Notes under the pieces: generated by a model
Seen by the model: the letters and a program-made list of their open reading frames with translations, nothing else
The model's database searches: none
Told to the model about the DNA's origin: nothing
Shown here: positions 15,201 through 18,431 of the stretch, one piece after another
Numbering within the stretch: position 1 is the stretch's first letter
Layout of the letters: each line of letters opens with the position of its first letter
Position numbers and translations under genes: made by a program
Source of the DNA: Candidatus Zixiibacteriota bacterium
Lineage (GTDB): Bacteria > Zixibacteria > MSB-5A5 > GN15 > JAAZOE01
Direction: 5' to 3'
Assembly (NCBI GenBank): GCA_030588275.1
Contig: JAUUYJ010000014.1
Span: 1 to 18,431 of the forward strand
DNA length: 18,431 bases

Positions 15201-17018
15201 ATGAAGACCATAACACAAGCAAGCCCGCACCTGTTTCATATACCGGTCATGGGCACCGGATTCAGTATTGACACCCCTTTGCGCGTCGCCAAATATGGCA
15301 TCTCGTCGGTTCTTTCGCTCGTTGATGACGTCCTTATTGAGCAGATGAGAAAATATCATAGCGACCGGATGGGAATCAATTACGTCGAAATCAAGCCCCG
15401 CGACGAAGACTCACGAGCCAATCGGATTACCGCTTATCTGGAACTGTTAAACGACCTCATCAACGAACAGGTTCGTGAACTCCAGGCCGCTCCATTTGAG
15501 CCGAAAAGTAGCATAACAACCTATTTTGAGATGCTCCCCGATTCCAAGCTCAAACAAGCATATTCAAAAATGCTTGATGAGACCGATGATGCAGAAAAAA
15601 CCAGAATGCAAACTGCTTTGCGTCCTCAAGCCAGACCAGGAACCATTGATGTCAACATCATGACCAAGCTGGATCGTGACAGATATGTAAAGGGAGAGGT
15701 CCTCCCGGCCGAAAATTCCGACGCGATGGCCGCCTTAAGAGGCTACGCCAAAAGTTCGTTGCAGTCATCCATCATTTTCTCTGCTGGAATCAACCAACGA
15801 TTATATAGCTACATCGCCAAGTTTGACGATTTCTTCCCGGATGATGCTGGAACCCTCAAGAAAAAAATCGTCCTGAAAGTAAGCGATTTCCGTTCAGCCA
15901 TGATTCAGGGAAAATTTTTGGCCCGACGAGGTTTGTGGGTCTCGGAGTATCGAGTTGAATCAGGTCTCAACTGTGGTGGGCATGCTTTTGCCTCTCAGGG
16001 ACATCTAATGGGTCCAATACTCGAAGAGCTTGGGCAAAAGAAACCGGAATTGATCGACATGCTCCACCAATCATACAATAAAGGATTGGGCACATTGGAG
16101 CGCCCGCCGGTCGAAGCACCACACGACGTCCGCATCACCGTTCAGGGAGGCATCGGTACCGCCGAAGAAAATAAATTCCTCATGGAGCATTACGAAGTGG
16201 ATGGCACCGGCTGGGGTACTCCATTTTTAATGGTGCCGGAAGCTACCAATGTTGATCAGGAGCATCTGCAAAAATTAACCGATGCCGGAGAAAAAGAAGT
16301 TTACCTGAGTGGCCGCTCTCCTCTTGGCATCCCGTTCTGGAGCCTGCGAACCTCCTCCAGCGAAAAGGCACGAAGCCAAAGGATAGCAGACGACAAACCA
16401 GGAAGCCCCTGCCCCAAAGGGTTCTTGGTATCCAATACCGAATTTACCAAAGTTCCGATCTGTCATGCATCCCGCGCCTATCAGAGAAAAAAATTGATCC
16501 AAATTGAATCGTCTGACAATTCCGGGAAGCAACTGGCCAGCATTAAGGAGCGCGTTCTTTCTCCCTCCTGTATTTGCCACGATCTGGCCGGTGGGGCAAC
16601 AATAAGATTTGGAATAGATAACACGGCGCACACATCCGTCTGTTGCGGCCCAAATATTGTGAATTTCAACAAGGTCGCCACCCTTGAAGAGATGGTCAGC
16701 CATATCTACGGACGAATCGCCCTCTTCGCCGATTCCGATCGCCCTCATATGTTCATCAAGGAACTCTCAATTTACGTCGATTATTTCCGCGATGAAATCC
16801 AAAAGACATCAGATGGCCTGTTAAACAAAACAACCAAATTCTTCTTCGATTTCAAGGGCAATCTGAATAGTGCTATTGAATATTATCAGGATCTGGCCAA
16901 ACAACTCGGATCGGAACAGAGGGAACGGTTCCTTGAGGATCTTGAAGCATTGTTTGAAGAGATTGAAAAGGTTTTCCCAGAGTCGCAAACGATGATTCCT
17001 TCGCAAGCGACCTCATAG
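15201..17018 (+). CDS. Uncharacterised protein with nitronate-monooxygenase-like FMN-barrel motifs and Cys-rich segment
   Basis: A 605-residue protein with no signal peptide. The start at 15201 (MKTITQASPHLFHIPVMGTG) is set by the promoter at 15166-15194; a frame opening at TTG 15162 would place both promoter hexamers inside the gene. Three motifs recall FMN-binding TIM barrels of the nitronate monooxygenase type: ESGLNCGGHAFA (GGH, ~259-261), VQGGIGTAEE (~315) and YEVDGTGWGTPFLMVPEA (~331), the last two resembling the FMN-phosphate site. A region with six cysteines follows (404, 421, 457, 459, 481, 482: CPKG, VPICHAS, PSCICHDLAGG, SVCCGPN), possibly a metal or Fe-S site. The tail (~525-595) is helical and charged. 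I have an impression of similar hypothetical proteins in FCB bacteria; enzymatic function is not established. It is a single-gene unit. Confidence 0.85.
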   Translation: MKTITQASPHLFHIPVMGTGFSIDTPLRVAKYGISSVLSLVDDVLIEQMRKYHSDRMGINYVEIKPRDEDSRANRITAYLELLNDLINEQVRELQAAPFEPKSSITTYFEMLPDSKLKQAYSKMLDETDDAEKTRMQTALRPQARPGTIDVNIMTKLDRDRYVKGEVLPAENSDAMAALRGYAKSSLQSSIIFSAGINQRLYSYIAKFDDFFPDDAGTLKKKIVLKVSDFRSAMIQGKFLARRGLWVSEYRVESGLNCGGHAFASQGHLMGPILEELGQKKPELIDMLHQSYNKGLGTLERPPVEAPHDVRITVQGGIGTAEENKFLMEHYEVDGTGWGTPFLMVPEATNVDQEHLQKLTDAGEKEVYLSGRSPLGIPFWSLRTSSSEKARSQRIADDKPGSPCPKGFLVSNTEFTKVPICHASRAYQRKKLIQIESSDNSGKQLASIKERVLSPSCICHDLAGGATIRFGIDNTAHTSVCCGPNIVNFNKVATLEEMVSHIYGRIALFADSDRPHMFIKELSIYVDYFRDEIQKTSDGLLNKTTKFFFDFKGNLNSAIEYYQDLAKQLGSEQRERFLEDLEALFEEIEKVFPESQTMIPSQATS

Positions 17019-17230
17019 GGATCGTACCGTCTCTCGGCTACTGACAGGCCAAGCAAAAAATACTTTTTAAATTGATCCCACCGCATGGCCAACCGGTTTT
17101 GTCTGTGACCAATCTCTGAAATTGTAAGCGGCCCGACCGGGAGACTCAAACTTACCCATAATTTTATTCGGTAAATTATTAATTGTGAAATTTCTGAGGC
17201 TAATCAGCTAAACAACAGACTGCTTTATTC

Positions 17231-17259
17231 TTGACCACCTTGATTCGGCAAACTAAAAT
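17231..17259 (+). promoter_or_regulatory. Sigma-70 promoter giving a leaderless pyruvate kinase mRNA
   Basis: TTGACC (17231-17236, 5 of 6), exactly 17 bp, then TAAAAT (17254-17259, 5 of 6), 6 nt, and ATG 17266. The geometry matches the promoters at 931-959 and 15166-15194. No SD is present. The rest of the 247-bp gap after the preceding gene shows no gene and no convincing terminator. Confidence 0.75.
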
Positions 17260-17265
17260 TCAAAG

Positions 17266-18431
17266 ATGAAACATACAAAAATTCTGGCCACCTACGGCCC
17301 GGCGATTTCTTCGATTGAGACTTTAAAAAAATTGATCTCATCCGGAGTCAACGCCTTTCGGGTCAACTGCTCGCACGGCGAAAAAACCGATTTTGTAACC
17401 GCCGCCGAAATGATTCGATCCGCATCGACCGATGCAATATTTCCGATTGGCCTCCTTTTTGATATTTCCGGCCCTAAGTTGAGGCTTGATCGTTTTGATG
17501 GCGAAAGGGAATTGAGGCCAGGGGATCAACTGGTCATAACCACCGGTGCCTCTGATATTGATAAAGCAATAGTGGCAGTCAATCATCCAGCCATAATTAG
17601 CTCGGTTGAAATGGGCCAGCGAATCTTAATCGATGATGGGAACATCGGACTGAAGATAACCGCCATCAATCCGGGTCGAGTAACAGCGGTTGCTCTCAAC
17701 GGTGGCAAACTACTTCCCGGTAAAGGGATCAACCTGCCGGATACCGAAATCAAAATTCCCACCATCACCGATAAAGATCGAGCCGATATCGAAACGGCAG
17801 TCGAGGTTGGGGCCGACTTTGTTGCCCTCTCCTTTGTCCGGTCCGGTGATGACATTATTGAGGCGCGTCATTTGATTAAAAAGTTTGGAGGCGATCAAAA
17901 AATTATTGCCAAGCTGGAAAAACGAGAAGCAATATCAAATCTGGAAGAGATTATGCTGTTGGCCGATGGGGTCATGATCGCACGGGGCGATTTGGGGGTC
18001 GAACTTCCGCAATCGGAACTACCCCGTCTTCAAAAACGGATCATTCATTTGGCCAATCAACATCACCGTCCGGTCATTGTCGCAACCCAAATGCTTGAGT
18101 CAATGCGCTTTTCGCCGCGCGCCACACGAGCCGAAATAAATGATGTCGCCGGAGCGGTCTTCGACCATGTCGATGCGGTTATGCTCTCTGCCGAAACGGC
18201 CACCGGCGAATACCCAGTTGAAGCGGTGCGGGCGATGGCAGAAACAATTACGGCGGTCGAAGAGGATATGACCCGCCCACACATAAAATTTGATAATCAA
18301 TTTCTTGGCGCACCAATTCCTCACAGCATCGCCTGTGCGGTAAGTTCTGCCGATCAGATGTGTCAGGTCAAGGTCATCTTTGCTCTGACGACTTCTGGAT
18401 ATACGGCCGGTTTGATTTCCAACCATTACCC
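17266..18431 (+). CDS. pyk: Pyruvate kinase, C-terminus beyond window edge
   Basis: The frame is open from ATG 17266 to the window end, giving 388 complete codons and no stop. It catalyses phosphoenolpyruvate + ADP to pyruvate + ATP, the last step of glycolysis. Visible family motifs: TKILATYGPA at the N-terminus, FRVNCSHG (R32, N34, S36), DISGPKLR at the start of the B domain, LSFVR, AKLEKREAI (K216, E218), GVMIARGDLGVE (D242), and VATQMLESM...TRAEINDVAGAVFDHVDAVMLSAETATGEYPVEAV. These match E. coli PykF catalytic residues with an offset of about 4. The effector-binding C-terminal domain is only partly present, so allosteric type cannot be judged. There is no SD; initiation is predicted to be leaderless. 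Confidence 0.95.
   Translation, partial: MKHTKILATYGPAISSIETLKKLISSGVNAFRVNCSHGEKTDFVTAAEMIRSASTDAIFPIGLLFDISGPKLRLDRFDGERELRPGDQLVITTGASDIDKAIVAVNHPAIISSVEMGQRILIDDGNIGLKITAINPGRVTAVALNGGKLLPGKGINLPDTEIKIPTITDKDRADIETAVEVGADFVALSFVRSGDDIIEARHLIKKFGGDQKIIAKLEKREAISNLEEIMLLADGVMIARGDLGVELPQSELPRLQKRIIHLANQHHRPVIVATQMLESMRFSPRATRAEINDVAGAVFDHVDAVMLSAETATGEYPVEAVRAMAETITAVEEDMTRPHIKFDNQFLGAPIPHSIACAVSSADQMCQVKVIFALTTSGYTAGLISNHY

Noticed and set aside
1..18431. A multi-gene defence or biosynthetic system
   Set aside because: Apart from the XRE/membrane pair, genes are mostly single units in alternating orientation with terminators between them, and no pathway links neighbours.

Overview
The window looks like chromosome from a Gram-negative bacterium of the FCB superphylum, possibly an uncultured lineage such as Zixibacteria. 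The evidence is a secreted protease ending in a 'QNYPNPFNP' FlgD-like/Por-type C-terminal sorting domain, two predicted lipoproteins, and a Ser/Thr kinase fused to a TolB-like (PD40) propeller. Consensus TTGACA/TATAAT promoters argue against a typical Bacteroidota, whose housekeeping promoters differ. The phylum assignment is inference. No rRNA, tRNA, CRISPR array or transposase was found.

Layout. 1-639 (-) is a partial caspase-like lipoprotein, divergent from a two-gene module of an XRE regulator and a multi-pass membrane protein (966-1876, +, ATGA overlap). 1910-2293 (-) is a truncated short-chain dehydrogenase remnant. 2383-3597 (-) is a lipoprotein with an FN3-like domain and a PD40 propeller. 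3857-4225 (-) is a small cupin. 4637-6061 (+) is type I glutamine synthetase, preceded by a perfect 20-bp dyad and overlapping a convergent VOC-family protein (6049-6471, -). 6647-8869 (-) is a quinol-dependent nitric oxide reductase with a strong terminator. 9328-11730 (+) is a secreted metzincin protease. 11837-12058 (-) is a 4-oxalocrotonate tautomerase-like protein, downstream of a large membrane kinase (12150-14819, -). 15201-17018 (+) is a conserved-looking protein with FMN-barrel motifs and no assigned function. 17266-18431 (+) is a 3'-truncated pyruvate kinase.

Most genes are single transcription units rather than a pathway operon. The themes are central nitrogen and carbon metabolism (GlnA, Pyk), NO reduction (qNOR), and cell-surface or signalling proteins (caspase lipoprotein, propeller lipoprotein, kinase, protease).

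The most striking signal is architectural. Three plus-strand genes (XRE regulator, FMN-barrel-like protein, pyruvate kinase) lack a Shine-Dalgarno site. Each instead carries TTGAC(A/C), exactly 17 bp, a TANNNT-type -10, exactly 6 nt, then ATG. This puts the predicted transcription start on the A of the start codon, so these mRNAs should be leaderless. Ten other genes in the window have recognisable SD sites, so the two initiation modes coexist.
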